From: UBA1738 sp964388835
GTDB taxonomy: Bacteria > Bacillota > Clostridia > UBA1381
Direction of reading: 5' to 3'
Assembly: GCA_964388835.1 (NCBI GenBank)
Contig: CAYMBZ010000038.1
Span: forward strand, 1 to 15,365
DNA length: 15,365 bases
The notes below the pieces were generated by a model. The model searched no databases. It saw only the letters and a list, made by a program, of their open reading frames with translations, and was not told where the DNA came from. Of this stretch, positions 1-6,935 are shown piece after piece. Made by a program: the position numbers and the translations under genes. Position 1 is the stretch's first letter; every line of letters starts with the position of its first letter.

Positions 1-8
1 TTAGCTGA

Positions 9-128
9 GTGTTGAGGACTTTGGGGTGTAGGTATCATCAAGTTACATATGTTTTTGTAAATGACCCGACACGAGGTTACGGGATATTTGCAGAGAACAT
101 GCTGGATGAGACGAAAAAAGCAAAATAG
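9..128 (+). other. Possible C-terminal coding remnant, unidentified
   Basis: A plus-strand frame is open from the TGA at 6-8 to the TAG at 126-128. Its last 28 residues read protein-like, with a stretch VNDPTRGYGIFAENMLDE. There is no start codon with a ribosome site, and all three plus frames have stops within the first 15 bases, so an intact gene entering from the left is excluded. It could be the decayed tail of a gene or chance. I do not recognise the family. Confidence 0.2.
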
Positions 129-143
129 CAAAAACGCAACATG

Positions 144-225
144 AAAAAGAGGCTGTAAAGTGAGCCGCCCCGAAAGCAACACCGAAATCGGACTGTTTTG
201 GGAAAGGTTTTTACAGCCTCTTTTT
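144..225. terminator. Long stem-loop, probable bidirectional terminator or MITE-like repeat
   Basis: A perfect 16-bp inverted repeat has arms at 144-159 and 210-225 (AAAAAGAGGCTGTAAA and its complement). A 50-base loop between them contains a smaller CCGA/TCGG hairpin at 182-191. Each arm is flanked by its own A or T run, so it could end transcription from either side, including read-through from the minus-strand nitroreductase gene. The loop is long for a simple terminator. A short non-autonomous repeat element is the main alternative; no target-site duplication is evident. Confidence 0.5.
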
Positions 226-305
226 GTTAATAAAAGAAAACCAGACAACAGTGGAGTTGTCAAGCGGTTAAAAAAGGTTAAATATAACGGAAAATGCTGT
301 TATAT
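226..305. other. Gene-free spacer downstream of the nitroreductase gene
   Basis: This stretch contains no open frame worth calling. It holds a weak hairpin GACAAC/GTTGTC near 252-270. It also holds an AT-rich 9-bp inverted repeat with arms at 280-288 and 299-307 that overlaps the nitroreductase stop codon. The second stem is too AT-rich and lacks the U tract of a normal terminator; it may only protect the mRNA 3' end. Confidence 0.4.
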
Positions 306-839
306 TTATTTCACGAACTCGGTTTTAATGCGCTCATGAGGAATGTCTCGGATTTCATATTTTTCATCGATTTTGCCCAGCGCGATTGCACAGCATGGAA
401 CCATGTTTTCCGGAATTGCAAGCTTTGATTTCAAATCACAATTTGCGCCGAGCGCACCTACCGCGCCCCAGATATGACAAGCGCCGATGCCCAGCTCGGT
501 TGCCGCCAATGCCATGTTATGAACGACAATTGCCGCATTTGAATAATTAACGTTATTCATCATTGCCTCGCCTATGACTGAGGATACCAAAATTACGGTC
601 GGCGCTCCGTAGAACGGGTGCATATCGGGATTGCCGAAAACATCCGCCGCTGTTTTTTCCCAGGAATCGAGAATTTCCTTGTTCTCAATTACAGCTATGC
701 TCAAAGTATCATACATCGCACGTCCGATAGGTGCGGCATATGCGGTTTTGAGTATTTCATTAAGCTCCGATTCAGTGATTTTTTCTCCGTTAAAATTTCG
801 TATTGATTTTCTGCTGTAGATTGCATCCAATGTGTTCAT
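306..839 (-). CDS. Small nitroreductase-family flavoprotein
   Basis: The 177-residue protein has the shape of the FMN-dependent nitroreductase family. Near the N-terminus is the SRKSIRNF motif, whose Arg and Ser residues contact FMN phosphate in this family. A central AAIVVHNMALAATELGIGACHIWG segment follows, and a C-terminal ALGK strand. These enzymes act in the cytoplasm, usually as homodimers, passing electrons from NAD(P)H to nitro compounds, quinones or other small acceptors. The exact substrate cannot be read from sequence. The length is normal for the short members. The start is well set: AAGGAGGT at 847-854 precedes the ATG. It lies 19 bases after the DUF5131 gene stop and is probably cotranscribed with it. 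No ferredoxin domain is present. Confidence 0.85.
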   Translation of the reverse strand: MNTLDAIYSRKSIRNFNGEKITESELNEILKTAYAAPIGRAMYDTLSIAVIENKEILDSWEKTAADVFGNPDMHPFYGAPTVILVSSVIGEAMMNNVNYSNAAIVVHNMALAATELGIGACHIWGAVGALGANCDLKSKLAIPENMVPCCAIALGKIDEKYEIRDIPHERIKTEFVK

Positions 840-858
840 AGTAATTACCTCCTTGTTA

Positions 859-1701
859 TCAGCAATGAAATTTTTCGTTATCTTTCGGTTTTCTTTTTTC
901 TGCCATAGCCTCTTTCATAGCCGCTTTTCTCGCATATATGGCTTCGACCTCTTTTTCAATGTCAACCGGCGGGAAATGCAACCCGCTTCTTAGCGCTTGA
1001 ACCATTTGGTCTGTTCGATTGCGGATTTTGTATTCCTTTCCGTCCACAATAAAGACATTGCCCGTTTGCCCGAAAATGAGTTGAACATTATTTTTTTCAC
1101 ACGCATCATGAACCCGTTTAACCCAATCGTAATGAAGCGGGCGAGAGCCTAAATAGTTCTCTCCGCCGGCAAGAACGGTTTCGATTTTGCCGCTTTCAAG
1201 ATACGGTTCAATGTCAATCTCGCCGATAAAGGGCTTTAAGCTGACCCAGCGGTGCTTTGCGGGCAAATCGAGCAGGTACGGAATTCTTTCGTCAAGACGC
1301 TTTTGATTTTCACAAGAAACCGAAAAGGATACATTATCCCATCCGTCGCCCCAACCGAGGGGCAGGCACTCCTTAATGCGCTCCGCGCGTTTTGTTAAAA
1401 GCGAAAAAGTTACATCGGGGCGGCGCTTGATAAAGCTCCATGCCTCATCTCGCCATTCGTCGGCTTCCTCAACAAAAAAGTCACTTGCCATGCACACTCG
1501 CACAAAGCTTCCACTTTTAAGCTTGTAATCACCGTCCCTCGTCTTTTTTATCGGCAGATTAAAATTCGATTTGTTTTTTACCACTTGATTTGTATCTCTG
1601 CCGTAGCGCTTATCCAAATAATACGCATAACAATTTTGGCAACCCTCCGAGCATTTGTGGCAGCCGTGCCAAGGGTTCCAGATTTCGTCATTTAAGTCCA
1701 T
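859..1701 (-). CDS. DUF5131 (phage Gp37/Gp68-like) family protein
   Basis: This 280-residue protein matches the DUF5131 family, found in both phages and bacterial chromosomes. The signature is at the N-terminus: WNPWHGC, then C17, C21 and C24 in the spacing CX3CX2C, followed by YAYYLDKR. That cysteine spacing is the one used by radical SAM enzymes to hold a 4Fe-4S cluster; an extra cysteine at residue 14 is the position more typical of this family. Downstream are family-like elements: a TKRAERI stretch, VSCENQ, WVSLKPFIGEI and an AGGENYLGSRPLHYDWV segment. The C-terminus is a charged, Lys/Glu/Ala-rich helix. The function of the family is not established; an iron-sulfur or radical SAM role is inference. 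A ribosome site AAAGGAG lies at about 1712-1718. It is the first gene of an apparent two-gene unit with the nitroreductase. I see no clear promoter in 1702-1802. Confidence 0.8.
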   Translation of the reverse strand: MDLNDEIWNPWHGCHKCSEGCQNCYAYYLDKRYGRDTNQVVKNKSNFNLPIKKTRDGDYKLKSGSFVRVCMASDFFVEEADEWRDEAWSFIKRRPDVTFSLLTKRAERIKECLPLGWGDGWDNVSFSVSCENQKRLDERIPYLLDLPAKHRWVSLKPFIGEIDIEPYLESGKIETVLAGGENYLGSRPLHYDWVKRVHDACEKNNVQLIFGQTGNVFIVDGKEYKIRNRTDQMVQALRSGLHFPPVDIEKEVEAIYARKAAMKEAMAEKRKPKDNEKFHC

Positions 1702-1802
1702 TTAAAATAGTCTCCTTTCTTTTGTTATTTAACATGGCGGTGCAATCTGTTTTGGCCGATGTTCCATAAACCGAAAGCGTGCATGCCAACTTATCTTAGC
1801 AG

Positions 1803-1833
1803 AAAAGCCGGGAAAGCTTTCCCCGGCCCTTTT
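1803..1833 (-). terminator. Rho-independent terminator after the GH65 gene
   Basis: On the minus strand, 34 bases past the phosphorylase stop, the GC-rich hairpin GCCGGG(G)AAAG/CTTTCCCGGC (one-base bulge) is preceded by AAAAGG and followed by TTTTCTG. It separates the sugar genes from the DUF5131 gene and could work in both directions because both flanks carry A or T runs. Confidence 0.8.
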
Positions 1834-1866
1834 GCCTGAATTTTTATTTGTATTACAGCGATAAAA

Positions 1867-4023
1867 TTATATTTTTTTGATTTCGCCTGCGCCGTTTTCT
1901 ATTGAAACACTGTACAGCTCACCCTTAAACACCAGCTTAAAGCGCATGCCGGTCCAATGTTTCGGAAGCTTTGGATTGCATATCGGCTTACCGCTTGAAA
2001 CATCTATTCCGGCAAAACCCTTTACCGCAACAATCCATGCGCCGCCCTCGGATGCGGGGTGCGTTCCTCCGATATAAAGGTCGCCCGCCCATTCCTTGCC
2101 GCCTTTTTTAAGATCAGCAGACGCCGATTTCATAAACAGCGGATATGCCATATCCGGATTGCATATATTACATGCAAGTAATGAATACATACATGCCGAA
2201 AGGGAAGAGCCGTGCTCGGTTCTCGGCTCGTAATAGTCAAAGTTTTTGCGCATAATATCTGCAGTGTAATCATTCTTGAATATGCTGAGCATAGCCACAA
2301 CGTCCGCTTGTTTGAGAACCTGTGTATCCGAAGCGACACCGTATGCACCGCCCCAGTATTCCTTTGGATTCAAAAGGCGTGAACGAACCTCTGAAACACT
2401 CACATCCTCCAATTTAAAGTATCCGTCAAATTGCTCTATGACACCAGTCTTTGAATTGGGAGCTGGCACATACATGTTTTCGTAGGATTCCTTAAATATT
2501 TTGCAAAGTGCATCGGTATCGTATTTGTCTGCCAGCTTATCCTTTGCGACACTGTTTGATGAAAGCATTTCATACGCGGTTTTAAATACAAACTGAACCA
2601 TCTTGTTTGTATATGCGTTGTTGTTCACGCGCTCGTGATATTCGTCGGGACCCACAACATCATGAATTTCGTAAAGATTACTGTCAGCGCGCTTTAACAG
2701 CAAACTGCGGTACATTCTTGCACATTCGATAATTACTTCAAGTGCGCCCTCTTCCAAAAGCTTATCATCTCCGGTCGCTTCTATGTACTTCATTATTCCG
2801 TAAACTATCGCCGCCGATACATGATACTGCTTGTCTCTGAAATATGTACGCATCGGGCGCTTTGTAAATACATCAACCACATTATAATCGGAGCAGGCTT
2901 CAAATCCGCCATCTTGGCTTTCCCATGCGTAATATGCGCCGTCAAGACCGTATTCCGCGGCTTTGTTTCTTGCGCCACAGAGGGTCTCTATTCTGTACTG
3001 AAGCAGTGATTTTGCAACAGCCGGCTCGGTATAGATGTAGTAGTCTATCATGAACATTTCGGTATCCCAGAAAACCGCACCCTTATACACCTGTCCCGAC
3101 AAGCCTCTTGCCGGAATGGAAATGCCCGAAAGACCTCTCGGAGCAATGCAGTTCATGTGATAAAGCGAATAATTAAGCACAAACATTGCATCATCATCGC
3201 CGTCGATTTCAACCTTTGAAATATCCCATATGCGGCTCCACGCAGCGATATGTTCCGATTTGAGCTCAGAATATGTAAGATTGTCGGCTGTTTCTTTGCA
3301 CTTATGCTCATCACAGGATGCGAAGATTAATGCGGTTTTTTCGAAACTGTATTCTTCTCCCGCCTTTGCGGAAAATGCCGCTGTTTTTAAAATTTTCTTT
3401 TCCCCGCAGGTTACTTTCGGGTCACACTCAAAATTAAAGTGAACACACTCTTGCGCGGTTACGACAATCCCTTTTTCCGATGTGGTTCCGGTGACCTCCT
3501 CGGTATCGGCTTTAGCGGCGGTTTCGATTTTTACAAAATGCGGGCCGTTTATGTCCCAAACATCGCCGTCAATTCCGGTTACTATTTCAGCCGCACACGC
3601 AAAATTCGTTTTCAGTGTGTAGCGCATAGCTACGGCGTTTCGTCTTGCCATATCACAGAAACGCTCACACACTACGCTGACCTCTCCGTCATCTGTTTTC
3701 CAGACGGTATGTCTTGTGTGTATGCCGATTTCAATATCGAGTTCCTGCTCATGGTAAATCGGCTCGGTGTCGGGAAGAGCGAGCTTTTTGCCGTTGATTT
3801 TTATGTATGTATACAGCGGATTCGGTGCGTTTACCGATTCACGCCAACTGTCTCCCACTTTATCGTAAATACCTGCCATATTTACAGCCGGCATGTGTTC
3901 CTTTCCATATTCTTCCATCGTTCCACGGATACCGAAATATCCGTTTCCGGTCAGATATTTATTCCCGCAATAAGGTATGTTTTCTGCTGAAAATTTATCC
4001 TCTTTTATTTTAAAGCTCTGCAT
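1867..4023 (-). CDS. GH65 family disaccharide phosphorylase
   Basis: The 718-residue protein belongs to glycoside hydrolase family 65, inverting cytosolic phosphorylases that split alpha-glucosides with phosphate to give beta-glucose 1-phosphate. Visible features are the N-terminal domain with GNGYFGIRG, the (alpha/alpha)6-barrel motif FWDTE at 318-322, and GPDEYHE around 458-464. The Glu of DEY (residue 461) is at the expected general-acid position, followed by VNNNAYTN. There is no signal peptide. Substrate: the segment MRTYFRDKQYHVSAA at 391-405, where the substrate loop should be, does not resemble the short loop I recall for maltose and trehalose phosphorylases. Kojibiose, nigerose, oligoglucan or glucosyl-rhamnose specificity are all possible; I cannot choose. 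The ATG has AAGGAG at 4030-4035, six bases away. It lies downstream of the beta-helix glycosidase, has its own promoter in the 97-bp gap and ends at a terminator. Confidence 0.9.
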   Translation of the reverse strand: MQSFKIKEDKFSAENIPYCGNKYLTGNGYFGIRGTMEEYGKEHMPAVNMAGIYDKVGDSWRESVNAPNPLYTYIKINGKKLALPDTEPIYHEQELDIEIGIHTRHTVWKTDDGEVSVVCERFCDMARRNAVAMRYTLKTNFACAAEIVTGIDGDVWDINGPHFVKIETAAKADTEEVTGTTSEKGIVVTAQECVHFNFECDPKVTCGEKKILKTAAFSAKAGEEYSFEKTALIFASCDEHKCKETADNLTYSELKSEHIAAWSRIWDISKVEIDGDDDAMFVLNYSLYHMNCIAPRGLSGISIPARGLSGQVYKGAVFWDTEMFMIDYYIYTEPAVAKSLLQYRIETLCGARNKAAEYGLDGAYYAWESQDGGFEACSDYNVVDVFTKRPMRTYFRDKQYHVSAAIVYGIMKYIEATGDDKLLEEGALEVIIECARMYRSLLLKRADSNLYEIHDVVGPDEYHERVNNNAYTNKMVQFVFKTAYEMLSSNSVAKDKLADKYDTDALCKIFKESYENMYVPAPNSKTGVIEQFDGYFKLEDVSVSEVRSRLLNPKEYWGGAYGVASDTQVLKQADVVAMLSIFKNDYTADIMRKNFDYYEPRTEHGSSLSACMYSLLACNICNPDMAYPLFMKSASADLKKGGKEWAGDLYIGGTHPASEGGAWIVAVKGFAGIDVSSGKPICNPKLPKHWTGMRFKLVFKGELYSVSIENGAGEIKKI

Positions 4024-4050
4024 GTCTGGCTCCTTCTTCCGTTTTCTTAC

Positions 4051-4079
4051 ATTATATTATATTTATAAATCAAAGTCAA
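4051..4079 (-). promoter_or_regulatory. Promoter in front of the GH65 gene
   Basis: On the minus strand a -35 box TTGACT (4074-4079) and a -10 box TATAAT (4051-4056) are separated by exactly 17 bases, 27 bases before the ATG. No terminator is seen between the glycosidase and this point, so the phosphorylase is probably made both from this promoter and by read-through. Confidence 0.75.
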
Positions 4080-4120
4080 CAGTTTTTGAAGAAAAGCTGA
4101 GGTTCATGCACTCATTTACG

Positions 4121-5623
4121 TTATATGATGGTAACATTTTCAACAAATTCGTTTTCTGAGTATTCGATATCATCTTCGGTGGCGGGTCTGCCGTTCATGT
4201 GCAGATTTTTTATTAAAATATCCGAGGTCTTGTGTTCCGCGTCAAAGCCTCTGAAAGCCATTTTCAGCTTTTGTTTACCTAAAATATTAATGTTTTGGAA
4301 TGTTATTTTTTGATTTTTTCCGCGCCGTTTACCTCCCGCGGAATATTCCGGATGATAATCCACAGATACGGAAATTACTATCGGTACATAAGGGGTCTCT
4401 TGATATTTCGATAAATCCGTCACCTGAATTTGCGGTTCCGGGATCATATCGTCATATTCGATGGTGATGTCCTTGTAAAGCACATCATGTACATACCCAT
4501 AATCAACGTTTTGGCAATCCAAAACAGCATTTGTTACATGTATAATACTGCAATTCTCAAACGTGATATCGCGAATTTCTTCGGCACGCGTTTCCGCGCC
4601 TATCTCAAGGCATTTTCCCCAATCATTCCAAATTGTGCAGTTTTTGACCAAAACATTCTCAAAAACGTCATAGCTCTTTCCGCCGCGATACATTTCGGCG
4701 GTAACGGATTTTTCCACATCATCGTTGTAATAGCAATCAAAGCCCTTTACGCATATGCTGTCATCATAGGTTCTTAAAAAGCAGTTATTTATGAGAACGT
4801 TTCTGCAATTATGCATATCGATTCCGTCTGAATTATAACGCCAGCAACCTACGATTTTGACATTCTCGATATTCAGATTTTCACAAGCCTTGGGGCGGAT
4901 GTTATAAACCAGCGAATCGCGGATTGTGATACCCTCAATACTGATATTACTGCAATATTCGGGTTGTATTGTGTGAAGCCTTATCGCATTGTCTACCTGG
5001 GCGAAATTGTTTTCCGCGTTTGCTTCATATAGTATTTCCTCGGTATTTTCGCTGTTATCCAAAATTCCTCTGCCGCAAATCCTGATATTTTCTGCATCAT
5101 TTGCTCTTACACAGGCGTATACAACAGCACCCTCGTCAATAAAGAGCGTTTGATTACTCTTCAACTCTATCATGCCCGCATGGTGCTCTCCCTTGCCGTA
5201 ATATATTACATTGCTGTCTGCCGTATCAATTTTATAATCGGATACCGGGTCGGCAAAAATATGCAACGCATTATGCCTACCATAAGGCTCAACGGTAAAA
5301 TATGCGGCTTTTTTAAGTGTGAACAAAATTCTTCCGTCACTTGTGATTTCCGGTTCTATCCCCAAACTTTTGGGTCGTATTTCTACCTTTGCAAACTTTT
5401 CTTTGGGAATAATTTCAAAACTTACCTCTTCATCGGTTTCCATGGATAAAAAGTTTATAAGCTCCGTTTGCTCGGTTGACCGTTGATGTCCCGGCCATCT
5501 GCGGTTAAACGGCATTGCAGAAACTCTTGCGGTATCGAGCCGCGCTTCGGTGCCGTTTACCTTAATTCTGTAGCCGTCATGTGCAAGATTTGTTTGGGTA
5601 ACATGATATAATTTTACGCTCAT
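4121..5623 (-). CDS. Clan GH-N (GH28/GH49-like) right-handed beta-helix glycosidase
   Basis: This 500-residue protein has a short N-terminal beta domain, then from about residue 140 (YYGKGEHHAGMIEL) a long run of beta-helix coils with repeated I.I..C/N..I turns. The clan GH-N acidic centre is present: NSDGID with D266, then YDDS with D287 and D288. The 21-residue spacing between the first Asp and the pair is that of polygalacturonases. The GHG histidine motif and the RIK motif of GH28 are not seen; in their place is WGKCLEIGAE at 335-344. It is therefore either a divergent GH28 member or nearer GH49 (dextranase/isopullulanase). No signal peptide or membrane segment is present, so it should act on imported oligosaccharides in the cytoplasm. 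The GH65 partner favours an alpha-glucosyl-containing substrate, by inference. The start has AAAGGAAG at 5631-5638. Confidence 0.8.
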   Translation of the reverse strand: MSVKLYHVTQTNLAHDGYRIKVNGTEARLDTARVSAMPFNRRWPGHQRSTEQTELINFLSMETDEEVSFEIIPKEKFAKVEIRPKSLGIEPEITSDGRILFTLKKAAYFTVEPYGRHNALHIFADPVSDYKIDTADSNVIYYGKGEHHAGMIELKSNQTLFIDEGAVVYACVRANDAENIRICGRGILDNSENTEEILYEANAENNFAQVDNAIRLHTIQPEYCSNISIEGITIRDSLVYNIRPKACENLNIENVKIVGCWRYNSDGIDMHNCRNVLINNCFLRTYDDSICVKGFDCYYNDDVEKSVTAEMYRGGKSYDVFENVLVKNCTIWNDWGKCLEIGAETRAEEIRDITFENCSIIHVTNAVLDCQNVDYGYVHDVLYKDITIEYDDMIPEPQIQVTDLSKYQETPYVPIVISVSVDYHPEYSAGGKRRGKNQKITFQNINILGKQKLKMAFRGFDAEHKTSDILIKNLHMNGRPATEDDIEYSENEFVENVTII

Positions 5624-5655
5624 AAAAATACTTCCTTTCGTATAACTTTTTTAAC

Positions 5656-5672
5656 TATTATCAACGATAATA
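5656..5672. promoter_or_regulatory. 17-bp perfect palindrome, operator candidate 1
   Basis: TATTATC-AAC-GATAATA is a perfect 7-3-7 inverted repeat. It covers the proposed -10 box of the glycosidase promoter, so a protein bound here would block that promoter. AraC-family proteins usually bind direct repeats as monomers or dimers, so another regulator type cannot be excluded. Confidence 0.5.
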
Positions 5673-5685
5673 TAACATTTGTAAA
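5657..5685 (-). promoter_or_regulatory. Promoter of the clan GH-N glycosidase gene
   Basis: On the minus strand a -35 box TTTACA (5680-5685) and a -10 box GATAAT (5657-5662) are separated by 17 bases, each one base from consensus. Both boxes lie within palindromes (5656-5672 and 5675-5688), which points to direct regulation of this promoter. Confidence 0.55.
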
Positions 5686-5688
5686 TGT
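5675..5688. promoter_or_regulatory. 14-bp palindrome, operator candidate 2
   Basis: ACATTT-GT-AAATGT is a perfect 6-2-6 inverted repeat lying over the -35 box of the glycosidase promoter. It is two bases from operator candidate 1. The arms of the two sites are unrelated in sequence, so they may bind different proteins. Confidence 0.35.
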
Positions 5689-5737
5689 AAAATTCTTGCG
5701 TTTTAAGTAAAATTTTTAGGTTTTTTTGGAAATGAGA

Positions 5738-5765
5738 TTGAAAAATATTTTTAATGTAATATAAT
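5738..5765 (+). promoter_or_regulatory. Promoter of the AraC-type regulator gene
   Basis: TTGAAA (5738-5743) and TATAAT (5760-5765) are spaced by 16 bases, just before the ribosome site GAGGTGA at 5772-5778. It faces away from the glycosidase promoter, whose boxes begin about 50 bases upstream. Confidence 0.6.
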
Positions 5766-5782
5766 TGTTTTGAGGTGATTTT

Positions 5783-6661
5783 ATGTACGGTTACAAGATT
5801 AAAACAAGCGGCGTGCCGAAAACGGTGTTTGCTTGTTCCGTAACGGTGGATAATTACGGCTGGAGCAATCGTAATGACGGAAAAACTGTAGAGATAGCAG
5901 TCAGTAAGTCATCTGAAAATACGGTTATCGCAAATGGGAAGGAGTATGTTTTCGGGGATGTTGCGCATTTATCCTGCGTTGCGGGAGATGATAGTCGGAC
6001 AAGTTACTGCGAAAGCGGAATCGTTAACGAAATTACCACTGTTGCGGTGAGCTTCGACGGTATTGAAATCACCGCTTGCGATTTGTCGGAAAAAGATGCT
6101 TCGGACAGCGCATATTTACTTCCTGCACTTTCTGACGATGCCTATTTATGCGGTGAGATACTTAGATTATTGAACGGATATATACACTTCAACGTTTCGG
6201 AGCTTGCATATAACAGAGCAAAATGCATTTCGCTGTGGTTCGAAATTATATATATAATTGACAGCTGTACCAGACAAGCACTCAGCCATCAAAAATGGAA
6301 GACCGAAAATTATTATGTAAACAAAATTAACAGCATAATAGAAAAGGATTATGCAAAAAAACTGTCTGTTGCAGAGATAGCCGAAGAATTCGGCATTAAT
6401 GCGGGATATCTTTCACATATATACAGCGTAGGTGCAGGAGAAACCTTTAAGCACGCACTTTTCACAAAAAGGATGACCGAAGCAAAGAAACTTATTTTAA
6501 AGGAAACTTATCATGTGGATGAAATCGCGCGAATGGTAGGTCTGTGTGATGAAAATTACCTGCGAAAGTCCTTTAAGCGGTTTTTCGGTGTAAATATTAC
6601 TGAATTTAAAAAGATAAGCAGAGGATTAGCTCTGTATCACGATAAGCCTTTAAAATCATGA
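5783..6661 (+). CDS. AraC-family transcriptional regulator
   Basis: The 292-residue protein ends in a typical AraC/XylS DNA-binding domain with two helix-turn-helix units. The first is near residues 194-215 (LSVAEIAEEFGINAGYLSHIY). The second is near 244-271 (VDEIARMVGLCDENYLRKSF), followed by the family-like FFGVNITEF. The N-terminal part of about 150 residues is beta-rich with several cysteines and resembles a cupin-type ligand-binding region, though I cannot name a subfamily. It is divergently transcribed from the glycosidase and phosphorylase genes. By family precedent it is likely to sense an inducing sugar and control those genes and perhaps itself. The start follows GAGGTGA with a four-base gap. 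No membrane segment is present. Confidence 0.88.
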   Translation: MYGYKIKTSGVPKTVFACSVTVDNYGWSNRNDGKTVEIAVSKSSENTVIANGKEYVFGDVAHLSCVAGDDSRTSYCESGIVNEITTVAVSFDGIEITACDLSEKDASDSAYLLPALSDDAYLCGEILRLLNGYIHFNVSELAYNRAKCISLWFEIIYIIDSCTRQALSHQKWKTENYYVNKINSIIEKDYAKKLSVAEIAEEFGINAGYLSHIYSVGAGETFKHALFTKRMTEAKKLILKETYHVDEIARMVGLCDENYLRKSFKRFFGVNITEFKKISRGLALYHDKPLKS

Positions 6662-6696
6662 AAAGCAAGAGGTGCATAATGCAATAGAACTGACTT

Positions 6697-6745
6697 CCCG
6701 CATGTTGGATTTTTGGTCCGAATTTTGCGGGTGACTGATTTTTTT
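6697..6745 (+). terminator. Possible terminator of the AraC-type gene
   Basis: A 6-bp GC-rich stem CCCGCA (6697-6702)/TGCGGG (6726-6731) has an inner GGA/TCC pairing in a 23-base loop. It is followed after a few bases by a T run (6739-6745). The stem is short and the U tract is displaced, so this is a moderate call. Confidence 0.4.
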
Positions 6746-6750
6746 GCAAA

Positions 6751-6780
6751 GAAAAATCGGAACAAGCTTTGCTTGTTCCG
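6751..6780 (-). terminator. Terminator of the tRNA operon
   Basis: On the minus strand, starting four bases after the tRNA-Lys CCA end, a perfect 10-bp hairpin CGGAACAAGC/GCTTGTTCCG with a three-base loop (6758-6780) is followed by ATTTTTC. This is a textbook intrinsic terminator and converges with the end of the AraC-type gene. Confidence 0.9.
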
Positions 6781-6783
6781 ACG

Positions 6784-6859
6784 TGGTGAGCCATCGGAGA
6801 TTCGAACTCCGGACAACTTGATTAAAAGTCAAGTGCTCTGCCAACTGAGCTAATGGCCC
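6784..6859 (-). tRNA. tRNA-Lys(TTT)
   Basis: The 76-base cloverleaf includes an encoded CCA. The acceptor GGGCCAT/ATGGCTC has one G-T pair. The anticodon loop CTTTTAA is closed by CTTGA/TCAAG, and the T loop is TTCGAAT. Its first base directly follows the CCA of tRNA-Gln with no spacer, so the two must be separated by RNase processing of a shared transcript. Confidence 0.97.
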
Positions 6860-6935
6860 TGGCAGGGATAGCAGGATTTGAACCTACGAAATGCCGGAAT
6901 CAAAATCCGGTGCCTTACCGCTTGGCTATATCCCT
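6860..6935 (-). tRNA. tRNA-Gln(TTG)
   Basis: The 76-base cloverleaf includes an encoded CCA. The anticodon loop TTTTGAT is closed by CCGGA/TCCGG, the T loop is TTCAAAT, and the discriminator is G73. The acceptor is AGGGATA/TATCCCT, so the first pair is A1-U72 rather than the U1-A72 usual for bacterial tRNA-Gln. Confidence 0.96.

Noticed and set aside
1702..1802. A TTGGCA-like -35 box upstream of the DUF5131 gene
   Set aside because: No acceptable -10 box lies 15-19 bases downstream, so I did not call a promoter.
3439..3990. A 183-codon plus-strand ORF inside the GH65 gene
   Set aside because: It is a shadow of a well-conserved enzyme on the other strand, with an unlikely composition and no start signal.
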